A stretch of DNA of 64,000 nt, from contig CALYAC010000001.1 in NCBI GenBank assembly GCA_944393405.1, forward strand, positions 1 through 64,000, given 5' to 3'. Numbering within the stretch: position 1 is the first letter of the stretch; each line of letters begins with the position of its first letter. Both the position numbers and the translations under genes were made by a program. The DNA is from an uncultured Clostridia bacterium (GTDB taxonomy: Bacteria; Bacillota_A; Clostridia; TANB77; CAG-508). The notes beneath the pieces are model-generated. The model saw nothing but the letters and a program-made list of their open reading frames with translations, did not search any database and was not told where the DNA came from. This document shows, one piece after another, positions 52,995-63,043 of the stretch.

Positions 52995-55900
52995 TCTCTT
53001 CACTACTCTCTTTCATTCCTAATATTTTAACTAAATAAGGTTTTCCCTTTGCAAAAGCATAACCATAACTAATTCCGCACGTGCTAGATAATCTAACATT
53101 TGGAATATTAGATTTTAATAAATATTGCTCATTTACCCCATTTCCTAACCAAAATCCTGTTTCACCTGTAAGATATTTTTTATACCATTTTGAAATTGTA
53201 AAATTGTTCATCTTGGATGATGTTTCAACAACTACATAATGAATTTTTTCTAGTCTTTCTGCATCTTTCATACTTTCAAAAAATATATCTTCACTACCAA
53301 GTTCTGTCAAAAAGTTTTCTAAGCCAATTATTAATATAATTTGTTCTTTCTTTTTCTTTGCCGCATGAAGTTTTTTAAACACTTCTATGTAATCTGCTTT
53401 TAGATCTTGTTTTATATTTCTTACAATTTGGTTAGAGTCTAAAACAGTTAGCATTGTATCTGGTATTGAACTTATTAGTTCTATAAAATTGGCTAAAAAT
53501 AAATTAAATTCATCCAAGCTATTTGTAATAATTGGATACATCAAATATTTTGTAAGATCAAATACAAAAGGTGAAATTGTTTTATATGAAATTCCAACAG
53601 GGATACTTGAAATATCTTTTATTGCAGGTAATAAATCTTTTATTGTAACGATATCAGGTACAACTTCAATTTCTTTTGCTTGAACTTTTTCAATTTTATT
53701 TATCTTCTCAATTGCAGATGTAATTTGAGAATTCCAATCCTCAGGTTTGCAAATTTTAGCGGTTTGAAATTCATAATATTCTTTATCTTCTGGATTTATT
53801 ATTCCTCTTCCAAATATGTTAGAAGGAACTTTGTTTCCTAAACGTTCAAAAATCGTTCTATAATCATCTTCTTTATTCATTTGTAGAGCTATTTTTTGCT
53901 TAAAATTTTGTAACATTCTATACCTAATTGTACTAGTTGTACTAGTAGAAAATATAAAAACGATTCTATATTTTAATCCTTCTCTTAATAGATATTCAAA
54001 AATATCATTATATGCATCATGAAAGATTTCAACAAAAGATTCATAATTATTTATAATAATTGTATATAATGGTATAGGCTCTTTATTATGCTTTAAATAC
54101 AAATTATAATCTCCATTATATTTTGAAAGAATTTCTTTTCTATCTTTAACTTCTTTCTGTAACATAACAAATAATCTTGTTATCTTTTCTTTTTCTGATG
54201 AAAAAACAACATCTCCAACATGAGCAGCTTGTTTAAATATTTTCATTGTTTCTCCACCAAAGTCTAAAATATACATCCAAACTTCATCCGATGAGTATTG
54301 AGTAATAATATCGTAAATCATTGTATTTAATAATTCTTCTTTACCACTTACTGCATTACCATAAATTATTACATTTCCGCCATATGTTAAATCAATTTTA
54401 TATACATTTTGTAATTGTTTTGATGGATTGTCGTATTCTCCTAAAACTGGAGCTATAATTCCACTATTATTTTTTACTTTATATTTATTTCTAATATCTT
54501 TTAAGTAAATATTTTCTGGTATAGGTGGCAACCACAAAGGTTTTTCACTTATATTTTTCATCTTTGCTAATTCACAAATATATTTTACTATATTTGCCAA
54601 CTGCTCCCCTTTACTTTCTGTCACAGTTTTTTTAATATCATCAACTTTTTTTAATATTCTTCCTGTGCTAGATATAAATTCAATTGAGTTATCAAATTCT
54701 TTTCTGACTTCATTTGATGGATAATATAGTGCTCCCGACCATGCAGATTGTCCAAGTACTAAATAATCATCATTTCCTACTTTTAGATAAAATTGACCTG
54801 CACTAGTTAATTTCGATGCATCTGATATCCCTATAATATCTTTACTATCTGATGGAGTTTGTACTTTTAAGCAAACGCCAAATTTTGTATTACTACGTAT
54901 TTGATCATTTACAACACCAGCCGGTTTTTGTGTTGCAAGTATTAAATGGACTCCTAAACTACGTCCTATTCTTGCAATACTAATAAGTTCGTCCATAAAT
55001 TCTGGTTCTTGTTGTTTTAGTTCAGCAAACTCATCACTAATAATAAATAAATGTGATATAGGTTCTTTTAGAATACCGTTATGATAATACTTTTGATATT
55101 TGTATATATCCATAGTACTTTCACCCGTTTCGATACATGCCATACTAAATTTGATTTGTCTAGCTTTTAATTCGCTTTCTATTGATTCAAGAGATCTTTG
55201 CAAACTACTTTTATCTATGTTAGTTATTGTTCCAACTAAATGAGGTAGTTGTATATCCGGTCTTTTAAAAGCTCCAGCAAGTCCTCCACCTTTATAATCA
55301 ATTAACACGAATGTTACATCATCTGGGTGATAATTAATTGCTAAAGATAATATGTATGTAACAATGAATTCACTTTTTCCTGATCCAGTACTTCCTGCAA
55401 TTAATCCATGCGGACCATGAAATTTTTCATGTATATCTAGCGCAATAATTTTACCAGCACCATCAATTCCTACAGGTGCACTTAAAGAAACAGTTGTATC
55501 ATTTTCTCTCCATCTTTCAAATATATGTAATTGTTCAATACATCCAACATTATACATTTCTAAAAATGTGTAATTACTTGGTAACATCATTTCTTTTTCA
55601 TCATTATATTTTATTAATATATTAGAAAGTATTTGACTTATTTTTTCAAATGAAAATATTTCTGATAAATTAAACTCAAAATTAATTCTACTATTAATAA
55701 TATCCTCACTAGATAATAAAGCACCTTTTTCACCATTTAAATCTATAAAGTGTTTACATTCATTTGGTAAATTTAAAATGCTATTGCCTATAAATAACAA
55801 GCTAAATCCAAAATTTTGCTCACTTTTTAATATATCATTAATTATTGGTAAATTTTCTAAGCTTTTGTAGTCATCTGCTATTATTAAATAATACGGTTTA

Positions 55901-57588
55901 GAATCTTTATAATTAAAATGATCATTTGATGTTTCTTGAAGCTGTTTATTTCTTTTTCTGAATTCATCTTCCAAAAATTGTGCAATAACTCCAATTTCCT
56001 CTGATGTATCAGCAAAAAATCTCATTTCCCTTGAATTACTCCATAAATGAGGTAACATTTTAACAAAATTCCATTTTCCATTTGAATTATCATTTAGAAG
56101 CATTACAATTTTTAATTCATCGTAACTTTGAAATGTAACAAGTTGCAATAATAGATTTTGTATGTATCTATTTTTTAACTCTTCTTTTTGACAAATTAAA
56201 CCCATAATATTATTTTGAGTTAAAGAAGTTAGTACAGGAGAATTTTTTAAAATCTTTGCTTTAGCTATACATTGTTTCATTAAATCAAATGTTTCTTGAT
56301 CTCCATCAATATTTTCATCCATTGTGTCCGAAACTTTTAAGTTTGAAGCTACATCTCCTATTCCAATTCTTAGAGTTAAAAAATCTTCATCTGTTATTTG
56401 TCTTTCCCACAGCCTAGATGATTGATTTAATATTATATCTAGACATCTATCTTCTGGAGGATAAATATCATTTATTATTTTTCTGTTATCATTTAATATA
56501 TTTTCTATATTTAATTCTTTTTTTCTTATATATTTTTTATATCCTTCGATTGCATCTTTTCTGTTTAATTTTTGAATTCTTTTTGAAAAAACTCTATTAA
56601 GTATTGGAATTAAAACAGAAGTTAATAACATGGCACCTGACATCGCAAAACTAAAAATTGCACTTCTCATATCAATTTTTCCATCTGATAAATTCATTAT
56701 TGTTTGAGAAAGTGTTATGAGAGTCATTGTCGACATTGAAAATGAAGTGGCTAGTACAACGGCTGCAGGAAGCTCTCTATTTTTCTTTCCAACAGATGGT
56801 GGAGCAATTGAAATTTCTTCTTGATGTGTTTTTTCCATGATTCTAGGAGTTCTTAAAAAATATCTTTTGCTGAAATATTTACTAAAATTTTCCTCATCTT
56901 CAGAATTTATCAGTTTATTATTAGAATGCGGTTTTGGCAAAAAATATTTTAAGTCATATTTAACTTTATTTAATGGATTATTTATATATATTTCTTTATT
57001 AATTATTATAATATTCAGCCCAAAAATTGATACTCTATCTCCATTATATAATCTGATAGTGGATTTTGATACAGGTTTATCATTAACAAATGTATCGTAT
57101 TTTCTATCAAAATTCTCAATAGACCACACTCCTTGAAAAAAAGTTATTTTTGCTTGTACATCATACACTAAAGGATTATCATATACAATTTGACATTTTG
57201 GACTTCTTCCTATTTCAATGTTTGAAATATTTGAAATACGTAAATGTAAATAATCGGTTTCATATATTGGAGAACAATATAAAATATAAATTTCATCACT
57301 ATTTCCTATGGTTACATAATAAAAATTATAATCATCTAAAGTAATGCTATCTAAATATACCATAGAATTTTTTACTAATTTCATAGTATTATTATAGAAT
57401 AATATATTTTTAGGATTAATTATTTTACATAAATAAGATGATTTAATTTCCCATTCATCATCTTCAGTCGCTTCTATACTTATTAATCTTTTATTATGAT
57501 CTTTATCATATAGCCAATAATTCCCCATCTTTTCACGAGGTAATCTTACTTTACTTAAACTACTTTTTCCAATAAGTGTAACTAACAT
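52987..57588 (-). CDS. essC: Type VII secretion system ATPase EssC/YukBA
   Basis: 1533-residue FtsK/SpoIIIE-type motor that energises export of WXG100 substrates. N-terminal forkhead-associated-like domains (second one about residues 115-197, IEIGRSPKCQIV...), two membrane helices (about 275-297 and 310-333), ATPase 1 with Walker A GSTGSGKS (732-739) and SDEFAE (851-856), ATPase 2 with a degenerate P-loop GNAVSGKE (about 1077-1084), and a third, strongly degenerate domain near 1390-1533. Only the first ATPase looks fully active, as in known EssC proteins. EssA, EssB and EsaA are absent from this window. Confidence 0.93.
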   Translation of the reverse strand: MLVTLIGKSSLSKVRLPREKMGNYWLYDKDHNKRLISIEATEDDEWEIKSSYLCKIINPKNILFYNNTMKLVKNSMVYLDSITLDDYNFYYVTIGNSDEIYILYCSPIYETDYLHLRISNISNIEIGRSPKCQIVYDNPLVYDVQAKITFFQGVWSIENFDRKYDTFVNDKPVSKSTIRLYNGDRVSIFGLNIIIINKEIYINNPLNKVKYDLKYFLPKPHSNNKLINSEDEENFSKYFSKRYFLRTPRIMEKTHQEEISIAPPSVGKKNRELPAAVVLATSFSMSTMTLITLSQTIMNLSDGKIDMRSAIFSFAMSGAMLLTSVLIPILNRVFSKRIQKLNRKDAIEGYKKYIRKKELNIENILNDNRKIINDIYPPEDRCLDIILNQSSRLWERQITDEDFLTLRIGIGDVASNLKVSDTMDENIDGDQETFDLMKQCIAKAKILKNSPVLTSLTQNNIMGLICQKEELKNRYIQNLLLQLVTFQSYDELKIVMLLNDNSNGKWNFVKMLPHLWSNSREMRFFADTSEEIGVIAQFLEDEFRKRNKQLQETSNDHFNYKDSKPYYLIIADDYKSLENLPIINDILKSEQNFGFSLLFIGNSILNLPNECKHFIDLNGEKGALLSSEDIINSRINFEFNLSEIFSFEKISQILSNILIKYNDEKEMMLPSNYTFLEMYNVGCIEQLHIFERWRENDTTVSLSAPVGIDGAGKIIALDIHEKFHGPHGLIAGSTGSGKSEFIVTYILSLAINYHPDDVTFVLIDYKGGGLAGAFKRPDIQLPHLVGTITNIDKSSLQRSLESIESELKARQIKFSMACIETGESTMDIYKYQKYYHNGILKEPISHLFIISDEFAELKQQEPEFMDELISIARIGRSLGVHLILATQKPAGVVNDQIRSNTKFGVCLKVQTPSDSKDIIGISDASKLTSAGQFYLKVGNDDYLVLGQSAWSGALYYPSNEVRKEFDNSIEFISSTGRILKKVDDIKKTVTESKGEQLANIVKYICELAKMKNISEKPLWLPPIPENIYLKDIRNKYKVKNNSGIIAPVLGEYDNPSKQLQNVYKIDLTYGGNVIIYGNAVSGKEELLNTMIYDIITQYSSDEVWMYILDFGGETMKIFKQAAHVGDVVFSSEKEKITRLFVMLQKEVKDRKEILSKYNGDYNLYLKHNKEPIPLYTIIINNYESFVEIFHDAYNDIFEYLLREGLKYRIVFIFSTSTTSTIRYRMLQNFKQKIALQMNKEDDYRTIFERLGNKVPSNIFGRGIINPEDKEYYEFQTAKICKPEDWNSQITSAIEKINKIEKVQAKEIEVVPDIVTIKDLLPAIKDISSIPVGISYKTISPFVFDLTKYLMYPIITNSLDEFNLFLANFIELISSIPDTMLTVLDSNQIVRNIKQDLKADYIEVFKKLHAAKKKKEQIILIIGLENFLTELGSEDIFFESMKDAERLEKIHYVVVETSSKMNNFTISKWYKKYLTGETGFWLGNGVNEQYLLKSNIPNVRLSSTCGISYGYAFAKGKPYLVKILGMKESSEENE

Positions 57589-57643
57589 TCTAATCTCCTT
57601 TGTTTTGTGCCTTTTATAGACTTATAATTTATAAATATATACT

Positions 57644-57694
57644 GAACAAAAAAGATAAAGTATAATAATAAAATTTACTTTATCCTTTTTGTTA
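57644..57694 (-). terminator. Terminator between the WXG-like gene and essC
   Basis: AACAAAAAGGATAAAGTA and TACTTTATCTTTTTTGTT pair almost fully in the minus-strand transcript. It should stop most transcripts from the strong promoter at 58515, leaving essC at lower expression. Confidence 0.75.
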
Positions 57695-57736
57695 AGACAT
57701 TCCATTATTATAAAATGAAATATATATTCTATTAAA

Positions 57737-58480
57737 TTAATCTTTACCTGTCCAACTTTGCCATACATCTGAAGCTAAATCTGCAGCTTTTTCTTTGAAG
57801 CTTTCGATAGCATCAGCACCAGCTTCGATTCCATCTGAAACAAGATTTTTAGCACCTTCAACAACATTTGCAGCTGTTTCTAATGCTTCTATTGTATTAG
57901 ATTGTTGTGTAATTGCGCCATCTAGAATATTCATTAATGTATCGTTTCCATTTATAATTCTTTGGAATCCTGATGTTAATTCTAATATATTTGTATCACC
58001 AGAGATACTTTGCCATATTGGAGCTAATCCTGCAGCTTTTTCTTTTGCAGATGTAGCAGCTTCTGAAGCTTTTTTGAAACAATTTTTAATTGTTTCTCTA
58101 CAACTATTTACTTGTTCTGTTTTGAATCTTAATTTAGGTGCTTTATTTGTTTTTGTAATTTCAGATAATATAATTGCTGTTTGTTCAGTAAATCCAGCAC
58201 CTACTGTTGTTTGTTGTGAAGATGCATATGATTTTGCTTTTGCAGCAATTTCATGAGGTATATCACTTACTAATACTTCAAATAACTTATTTAAAACAGC
58301 TACTTGAAGATTAACTGCACCAACAAAATTGTCGTATGATTGACCAAACCATACTTCTCTCATTGCATCCATTTCACTAAATCCTTGCTTTATTGAATTT
58401 TGCATTTCGTTTGCAAGTCTAGCTATTTCTGAAGCTCCTCTCACTAATTCATCATAGTCAATTTCATCAATTTTTGCCAT
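57737..58480 (-). CDS. Two-domain WXG100-like T7SS substrate
   Basis: 247 residues, nearly all alpha-helical. The N-terminal ~90 residues match WXG100 proteins: helix, W44-F-G46 in REVWFGQSYDNF, then a second helix ending SYASSQQ. After a linker (100-118), a second helix-turn-helix (119-215) has IWQSISG at the same place, i.e. a degenerate WXG turn, and the C-terminus ends with VWQSWTGKD. Normal WXG100 proteins are single-domain and dimerise; this seems a fused pseudodimer or an LXG-type carrier. It lies directly upstream of essC under a strong promoter. Ala/Glu-rich helices and absence of a Sec signal fit a T7 substrate. Confidence 0.72.
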   Translation of the reverse strand: MAKIDEIDYDELVRGASEIARLANEMQNSIKQGFSEMDAMREVWFGQSYDNFVGAVNLQVAVLNKLFEVLVSDIPHEIAAKAKSYASSQQTTVGAGFTEQTAIILSEITKTNKAPKLRFKTEQVNSCRETIKNCFKKASEAATSAKEKAAGLAPIWQSISGDTNILELTSGFQRIINGNDTLMNILDGAITQQSNTIEALETAANVVEGAKNLVSDGIEAGADAIESFKEKAADLASDVWQSWTGKD

Positions 58481-58514
58481 TCATTTTTCCTCCTTTGATT
58501 TAATATATAACTAT

Positions 58515-58543
58515 TATATATATCAACTTTTTTTATTTGTCAA
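58515..58543 (-). promoter_or_regulatory. Strong sigma-A promoter of the WXG-like gene
   Basis: TTGACA, 17-bp spacer, TATATA, with SD AAAGGAGG following; consensus -35. Confidence 0.75.
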
Positions 58544-58658
58544 GAATAAAAAAATAAATAAATAAAACAAAATAAATGGTCTAATTTTGTAATTTTTTAT
58601 ACCTAGCTTGTTGCAATAACTTTATCAATTTTTATATAAATCATCATAAGAATTAAAA

Positions 58659-59039
58659 TTAATAAAGTCTATACATATTATTGTTATTTTGATTAGTATT
58701 AAAGTTAGAATTATTATTTATGTTATTATTAAAATCAAATAACATATTATATGGTAAATTTGATATAGTTATAAATTTTATTGAGTAAATATCTGCATAC
58801 GTTATTATATCACTTTCTAAAGCTCTTAAAAGTATATAGCTTGCTCCTACATCTACTAAAATTCCTGTTCTATCTACTAAATTATTTGTACCTATTAAAA
58901 ATTCTACTCTCATCAATTTTCCTATGTTTTCTCTTAAAAATGCTGGTGTGTAAATATTATTAGTCAATGTTTCTGGTGAATCTTGATTAACAATAACATT
59001 TCTATTTCTTTGTATTTCTTTTTTAGAATCTTCTTCCAT
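58659..59039 (-). CDS. gerQ: Spore coat protein GerQ
   Basis: 126 residues. The core TPAFLRENIGKLMRVEFLIGTN followed by TGILVDVGASYILLRALESDIITYADIYSIKFITI follows the GerQ pattern (N..K.GK...V...F......F.G.IE.AG.DHI.L.......Y..... YI.Y..F). GerQ is a coat protein cross-linked by transglutaminase and required for localisation of the cortex hydrolase CwlJ. The Asn-rich C-terminal tail is low complexity, as in coat proteins. Located 26 bases after cwlJ on the same strand, the same pairing as in Bacillus. Confidence 0.82.
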   Translation of the reverse strand: MEEDSKKEIQRNRNVIVNQDSPETLTNNIYTPAFLRENIGKLMRVEFLIGTNNLVDRTGILVDVGASYILLRALESDIITYADIYSIKFITISNLPYNMLFDFNNNINNNSNFNTNQNNNNMYRLY

Positions 59040-59065
59040 ATTAACAATCCTTTCATAATTTATTT

Positions 59066-59512
59066 TTAAGTATTTGAGTACTCATCAGTTGGTCTATAAA
59101 AGCAATGCATTCCAAGTTTTGTATGGAATACTCCGGAACCATTTGTTGGAAAAGTTGAAGCACAATTAGGCCTAAATGGATTTAAATACCATAAACATTT
59201 CCCTATTTCATTTAATTTATTCCCAGACAATGCCCAATCTGCAATTTCGTAATGTATTTCTGTCGGATTCATATTATAGATATTTTGTGGATTATATTTT
59301 CCATTAATTGTTTCTCTAACACAATCAAACTGTCCTTCTTGAAAAATTATTTTTTGAATGCTTCCTCCTTGTGATACTCTAGCGTATTCTCCTTCTTGTG
59401 CCTGTACTCTGTTCATAATAACTGTAGCAACTGCTTTCATTCCATTATCTCCTTCCCCTCCTGCTTCACATTCAATTATTCTTGCTAATAATTCTCTATC
59501 AGAGTAACCCAT
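59066..59512 (-). CDS. cwlJ: Cortex-lytic cell wall hydrolase CwlJ/SleB family
   Basis: 148 residues, catalytic domain only: SDRELLARIIECEAGGEGDNGMKAVATVIMNRV (catalytic Glu in the EAGGE block), IIFQEGQFDCV, AD.ALSG and LWYLNPFRPN, and terminal VFHTKLGMHCFYRP. CwlJ acts in the spore coat and degrades the cortex during germination triggered by Ca-dipicolinate. Lack of a signal peptide fits CwlJ (made in the mother cell) rather than SleB. First gene of the cwlJ-gerQ pair; SD GAGGTG precedes ATG 59512. A sigma-E-like -10 CATATAAT lies upstream. Confidence 0.9.
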   Translation of the reverse strand: MGYSDRELLARIIECEAGGEGDNGMKAVATVIMNRVQAQEGEYARVSQGGSIQKIIFQEGQFDCVRETINGKYNPQNIYNMNPTEIHYEIADWALSGNKLNEIGKCLWYLNPFRPNCASTFPTNGSGVFHTKLGMHCFYRPTDEYSNT

Positions 59513-59640
59513 TTAAAACACCTCATTTTATTATATGAAATATATCTTAAATTGCTATTTTCTAACTACTTAATTCTAGTTTATATAATTTCAATATCAT
59601 AAAAATATTTTCTTCATATTATGTTAAGAGGTGAATATTT

Positions 59641-60300
59641 ATGTTACTTAATTCTTTGATTTTAGCAATATCTGCAAGTATCGATTCGTTTGGTGTTGGA
59701 ATTAGCTATGGTATAAAGAAGACAAAAATTAAGCCTTCTTCTTTTCTAGTTTTATTTTTGCTAAGTATTGTAGTAACAAGTATATCTATACTTTTAGGAA
59801 ACATTATTATATCTATAATCTCAAAAGAATTTATAACTATATTAGGAGCATTGTTTTTATTTTTAATAGGTTTATTTATTATAATTGGAGCAACTAGTAA
59901 TAAAAAAAATATATCAAAATCTTGCTTAAAAAAAGAAAAACAATGTTTTAAACAATATAGTTTTTTTATTAAATTTCTTGGAATAACTATTAATATTATA
60001 AAAGATCCAAAATATTCTGATATCGATAATTCTAATGTTATAGATATAAAAGAAGCATTATTTCTTGGAATAGCTTTATCTCTTGACTCTATAAGCATTG
60101 GTTTTGGAGCAAGTATTATTGGTATAAATCCATTTATTTTTTCTTTGCTAATAAGTTTATTTCAAATACTTTTTATAAAAGTTGGAATCACAGTTGGAAG
60201 AAAAGTTAATAATACTTCTAAACTACCCAAAAATATCTGGAATATTATATCAGGAATTTTATTAATATTTATTGGTATTATTAAAATGTTATCAATCTAA
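59641..60300 (+). CDS. ytaF: Sporulation membrane protein YtaF (MntP-related)
   Basis: 219 residues with six helices in two homologous halves. Each half starts with an Asp-containing motif, ISASIDSFGVGISYGIKK and GIALSLDSISIGFGASIIG, which is the duplicated pattern of YtaF and the manganese exporter MntP. Between the halves a cytosolic loop (KKEKQCFKQY...) includes two Cys. YtaF is a sporulation-linked membrane protein in Bacillus; the present copy lies next to the cwlJ-gerQ pair, divergent from it. SD AGAGGTG precedes ATG 59641. Confidence 0.85.
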   Translation: MLLNSLILAISASIDSFGVGISYGIKKTKIKPSSFLVLFLLSIVVTSISILLGNIIISIISKEFITILGALFLFLIGLFIIIGATSNKKNISKSCLKKEKQCFKQYSFFIKFLGITINIIKDPKYSDIDNSNVIDIKEALFLGIALSLDSISIGFGASIIGINPFIFSLLISLFQILFIKVGITVGRKVNNTSKLPKNIWNIISGILLIFIGIIKMLSI

Positions 60301-60413
60301 TATATATCAATATTAAAAATATTAAGCAATTTTTTTAATTAATAATGTGAATATTTTTAAAAATTAAAACATATAATAATTAATATTAAAAATTTTATAT
60401 CAAGGAGATTAAA

Positions 60414-61316
60414 ATGATTAATAGTTATCCGTTTATTCCATATTATGGATATAAAGATGAGAATTTAAAAACACCAATAACATTTCCTGCTCAGCATCAA
60501 GATTTTCAACCTGGAATGGAATATCAAATGAATCCACTGCCTATTTTTGAAAATCCCAATTATATTCCTAGTAATAAATTAAAAGATAAAACTGTTATAA
60601 TTTCTGGTGGAGATAGTGGAATTGGTAGAGCAGTATCTGTATTATTTGCTAAAGAAGGAGCAAATATCGTTATAAGTTATCTAAATGAACATCAAGATGC
60701 TGAAAACACAAAAAAGATTATTGAAGGTTTAGGAAGAAAATGTATTTTAATATCAGGAGATTTAAGAGATGAAAATTTATCACAATATATAGTTGATGAG
60801 ACTTTAAATAATTTTGGAAAAATAGATATTCTTATAAATAATTGCGGTGTTCAATTTCCACAAAACAGCATATTAGATATTTCTAGTGCTCAGCTTAGAG
60901 ATACTTTTGAAACTAATATATATACATTCTTTTATTTAACAAAAGCTGTATTGCCTCATTTAAAAGCAAATAGTAGTATTATTAATACAACATCAATTAC
61001 TGCTTTTGCTGGTAAGAAAAACTTGATTGATTATTCTGCAACCAAAGGTGCTATTCTTGTTTTTACAAAATCTTTAGCCCTTTCTCTTGCAGATCAAAAA
61101 ATTAGAGTAAATGCAGTTGCTCCTGGTCCTATTTGGACTCCTCTTATCCCCTCTTCCTTTAGTGCTCAGGAAGTAGAGATATTTGGTACAGAAACACCAT
61201 TAAAAAGAGCAGGGCAACCTTTTGAACTTGCTCCTGCCTATTTATATCTTGCTAGTGATGATTCTAGATATGTTACTGGTCAAATAATTCATGTAAATGG
61301 TGGTACAATAGTTTAG
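60414..61316 (+). CDS. Short-chain dehydrogenase/reductase (YhxC/YdaD type)
   Basis: 300 residues. A ~45-residue N-terminal extension (PITFPAQHQDFQPGMEYQMNPLP) precedes a Rossmann domain with SGGDSGIGRAVS (NAD(P) binding), NNCGVQ, catalytic Ser in TTSITAF and YSATK (Tyr and Lys), then PGPIWTPL. The extension and motifs are those of the general-stress SDR group (YhxC, YdaD, YhdF). It should be a soluble NAD(P)-dependent oxidoreductase; substrate unknown. SD AAGGAGA precedes ATG 60414. Confidence 0.9.
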   Translation: MINSYPFIPYYGYKDENLKTPITFPAQHQDFQPGMEYQMNPLPIFENPNYIPSNKLKDKTVIISGGDSGIGRAVSVLFAKEGANIVISYLNEHQDAENTKKIIEGLGRKCILISGDLRDENLSQYIVDETLNNFGKIDILINNCGVQFPQNSILDISSAQLRDTFETNIYTFFYLTKAVLPHLKANSSIINTTSITAFAGKKNLIDYSATKGAILVFTKSLALSLADQKIRVNAVAPGPIWTPLIPSSFSAQEVEIFGTETPLKRAGQPFELAPAYLYLASDDSRYVTGQIIHVNGGTIV

Positions 61317-61372
61317 ACTTTTATTTTTAAGAGTCTGAACTATTTATTAAGTATTTTTATATAAATATATAG

Positions 61373-61954
61373 TTAATGGTTATTTGCAATTGTATAACCA
61401 AGACTTTGTATATATTCTCTTAATACAGAAACTTTTTTATATTTTCTGAATAATCCATAATATTCTAAATCTTTATTTTCAATTGATTTAAAGTCTTCAG
61501 GTTTAATCATTGTATTTGGTAAATCAAAGTCTAGATGTGCTTTATCAAATACATATTTTACGAATTCAGCACAATAAAACCAATTTTCTTTTTGAATAGA
61601 CTTATGAAATCCTATTGCCAAAAGACCTATAATATTAAATTTATATTTTTTTCTATTTCTATACATTCTATATACAGTATTTCTTATTATTGAATATTTT
61701 TCATCATCCACTTCTATTGAGTAAATAGCTGCTTTAGTTTTCTTAAATCTTTTAAACGTACCTTCATTTTGTTTTTCGTGTACTAATCCAGCCCAAAAAG
61801 GATTATATGGATGTAATCTTCCAAAACTGTACATTTCATCCAAGTCTTCGTCTAATGCAATGGAAACATGTGAAAATTCGTCTTTTGTCCATTTCTTTAT
61901 AATTTTTGATAGATTTGTACCTGTATGTGTTAATACTATGTATATTTTTTTCAT
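61373..61954 (-). CDS. YiiX-like permuted NlpC/P60 cysteine peptidase
   Basis: 193 residues. The circularly permuted papain-fold layout is seen: catalytic His early (KDEFSHVSIALDE) and Cys late (WFYCAEFVKYVFDKA), between them a basic helical region. Families of this sort (YiiX/YebB) are amidases or lipid-acting hydrolases. No signal peptide is visible although the first residues are KKIYIVLTHTGTNL. Substrate unknown. Minus-strand gene divergent from the RluA gene; SD AGGGG precedes the ATG at 61954. Confidence 0.75.
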   Translation of the reverse strand: MKKIYIVLTHTGTNLSKIIKKWTKDEFSHVSIALDEDLDEMYSFGRLHPYNPFWAGLVHEKQNEGTFKRFKKTKAAIYSIEVDDEKYSIIRNTVYRMYRNRKKYKFNIIGLLAIGFHKSIQKENWFYCAEFVKYVFDKAHLDFDLPNTMIKPEDFKSIENKDLEYYGLFRKYKKVSVLREYIQSLGYTIANNH

Positions 61955-62117
61955 TGTTACCCCTTTTAATTTTATTTTAATACATTCTATAATTTAAATT
62001 TCATCTTTATTATATCATTGTTATATTAATATAACAATAAAAAAAATCTTAAATTTTAATTAATAATAAATTTATATAAATTATATGATATAATTAATTA
62101 ATATAAAGGAGTTTAAA

Positions 62118-63002
62118 ATGAAGTTAAGTTATGTTGTAAATAAAATTGATACATATTCAAATGTTAAAGAAGTTTTAAAGGCATATTTTCAAGTATCAGA
62201 TAGATTATTATTAAAATTAAAAAAGAATAACAAGATTTTTCTAAATAATATTTCTGTAAGTCCTAGTGCAGAAGTTTCTTCTGAAGATGAAGTTTCTTTT
62301 GTTCTTGATTTTATTGAAGATAATTCAAATATAGTTCCAACTAAAATGGATTTAAATATAATATATGAAGATGATTCATATATTGTAATTAATAAGCCTG
62401 CAGGACTTCCTGTTCATCCATCTATGGACCATTATGATGATAGTGTATCAAATGGAATTAAATATTATTTTAATATGATTAATTTACATAGAAAAATTAG
62501 GCCAATAAACAGATTAGATAAAAACACTTCTGGTTTAGTTATATTTGCTAAAAATGAATATATTCAAGAAAATTTAATTAAGCAAATGAAAAATAATAGT
62601 TTTTATAAAGAATATATTGCAATTTGTGAAGGCAAATTTAAGAATTTAAAAGGAATTATTAATAAGCCTATTGCAAGAAAAGAAAATAGTATTATAGAAA
62701 GATGTGTAGATCCTAAAGGTGATAAAGCCATAACAGAATATGAAGTATTAAATTATAATAGTATAAATAATTATTCGGTAGTAAGATGTGTTCTAAAAAC
62801 AGGTAGAACTCATCAAATAAGAGTTCACATGCAATATATTGGAAATCCTATTTTAGGAGATACATTATATGGTCGCTCTTCCCCATTAATTTCAAGACAA
62901 GCATTACATTCATATATAATTAAATTTAAACATCCAATAAATAATAGAGAAGTTATATATAAAGCTCCTCTTTTTACAGATATGAATTGTTTAATAAATT
63001 AA
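62118..63002 (+). CDS. RluA-family pseudouridine synthase
   Basis: 294 residues. An N-terminal S4-like RNA-binding segment (RLLLKLKKNNKIFLNN..VSPSAEV) precedes the catalytic domain with IIYEDDSYIVINKPAGLPVHPS, PINRLDKNTSGLVIFAK (catalytic Asp), and LKTGRTHQIRVHMQYIGNPILGDTLYG. It isomerises uridine to pseudouridine in rRNA or tRNA; whether RluD-like or a minor paralogue is not decidable. SD AAAGGAG precedes ATG 62118. Confidence 0.92.
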   Translation: MKLSYVVNKIDTYSNVKEVLKAYFQVSDRLLLKLKKNNKIFLNNISVSPSAEVSSEDEVSFVLDFIEDNSNIVPTKMDLNIIYEDDSYIVINKPAGLPVHPSMDHYDDSVSNGIKYYFNMINLHRKIRPINRLDKNTSGLVIFAKNEYIQENLIKQMKNNSFYKEYIAICEGKFKNLKGIINKPIARKENSIIERCVDPKGDKAITEYEVLNYNSINNYSVVRCVLKTGRTHQIRVHMQYIGNPILGDTLYGRSSPLISRQALHSYIIKFKHPINNREVIYKAPLFTDMNCLIN

Positions 63003-63043
63003 AAGATGCTAAGAAGGTACAAAACTCTTCTTAGCATTTTTTT
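63003..63043. terminator. Bidirectional terminator
   Basis: ATGCTAAGAAG and CTTCTTAGCAT, 11-bp stem, T runs on both strands, between the convergent rluA-type and ATPase genes. Confidence 0.85.
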
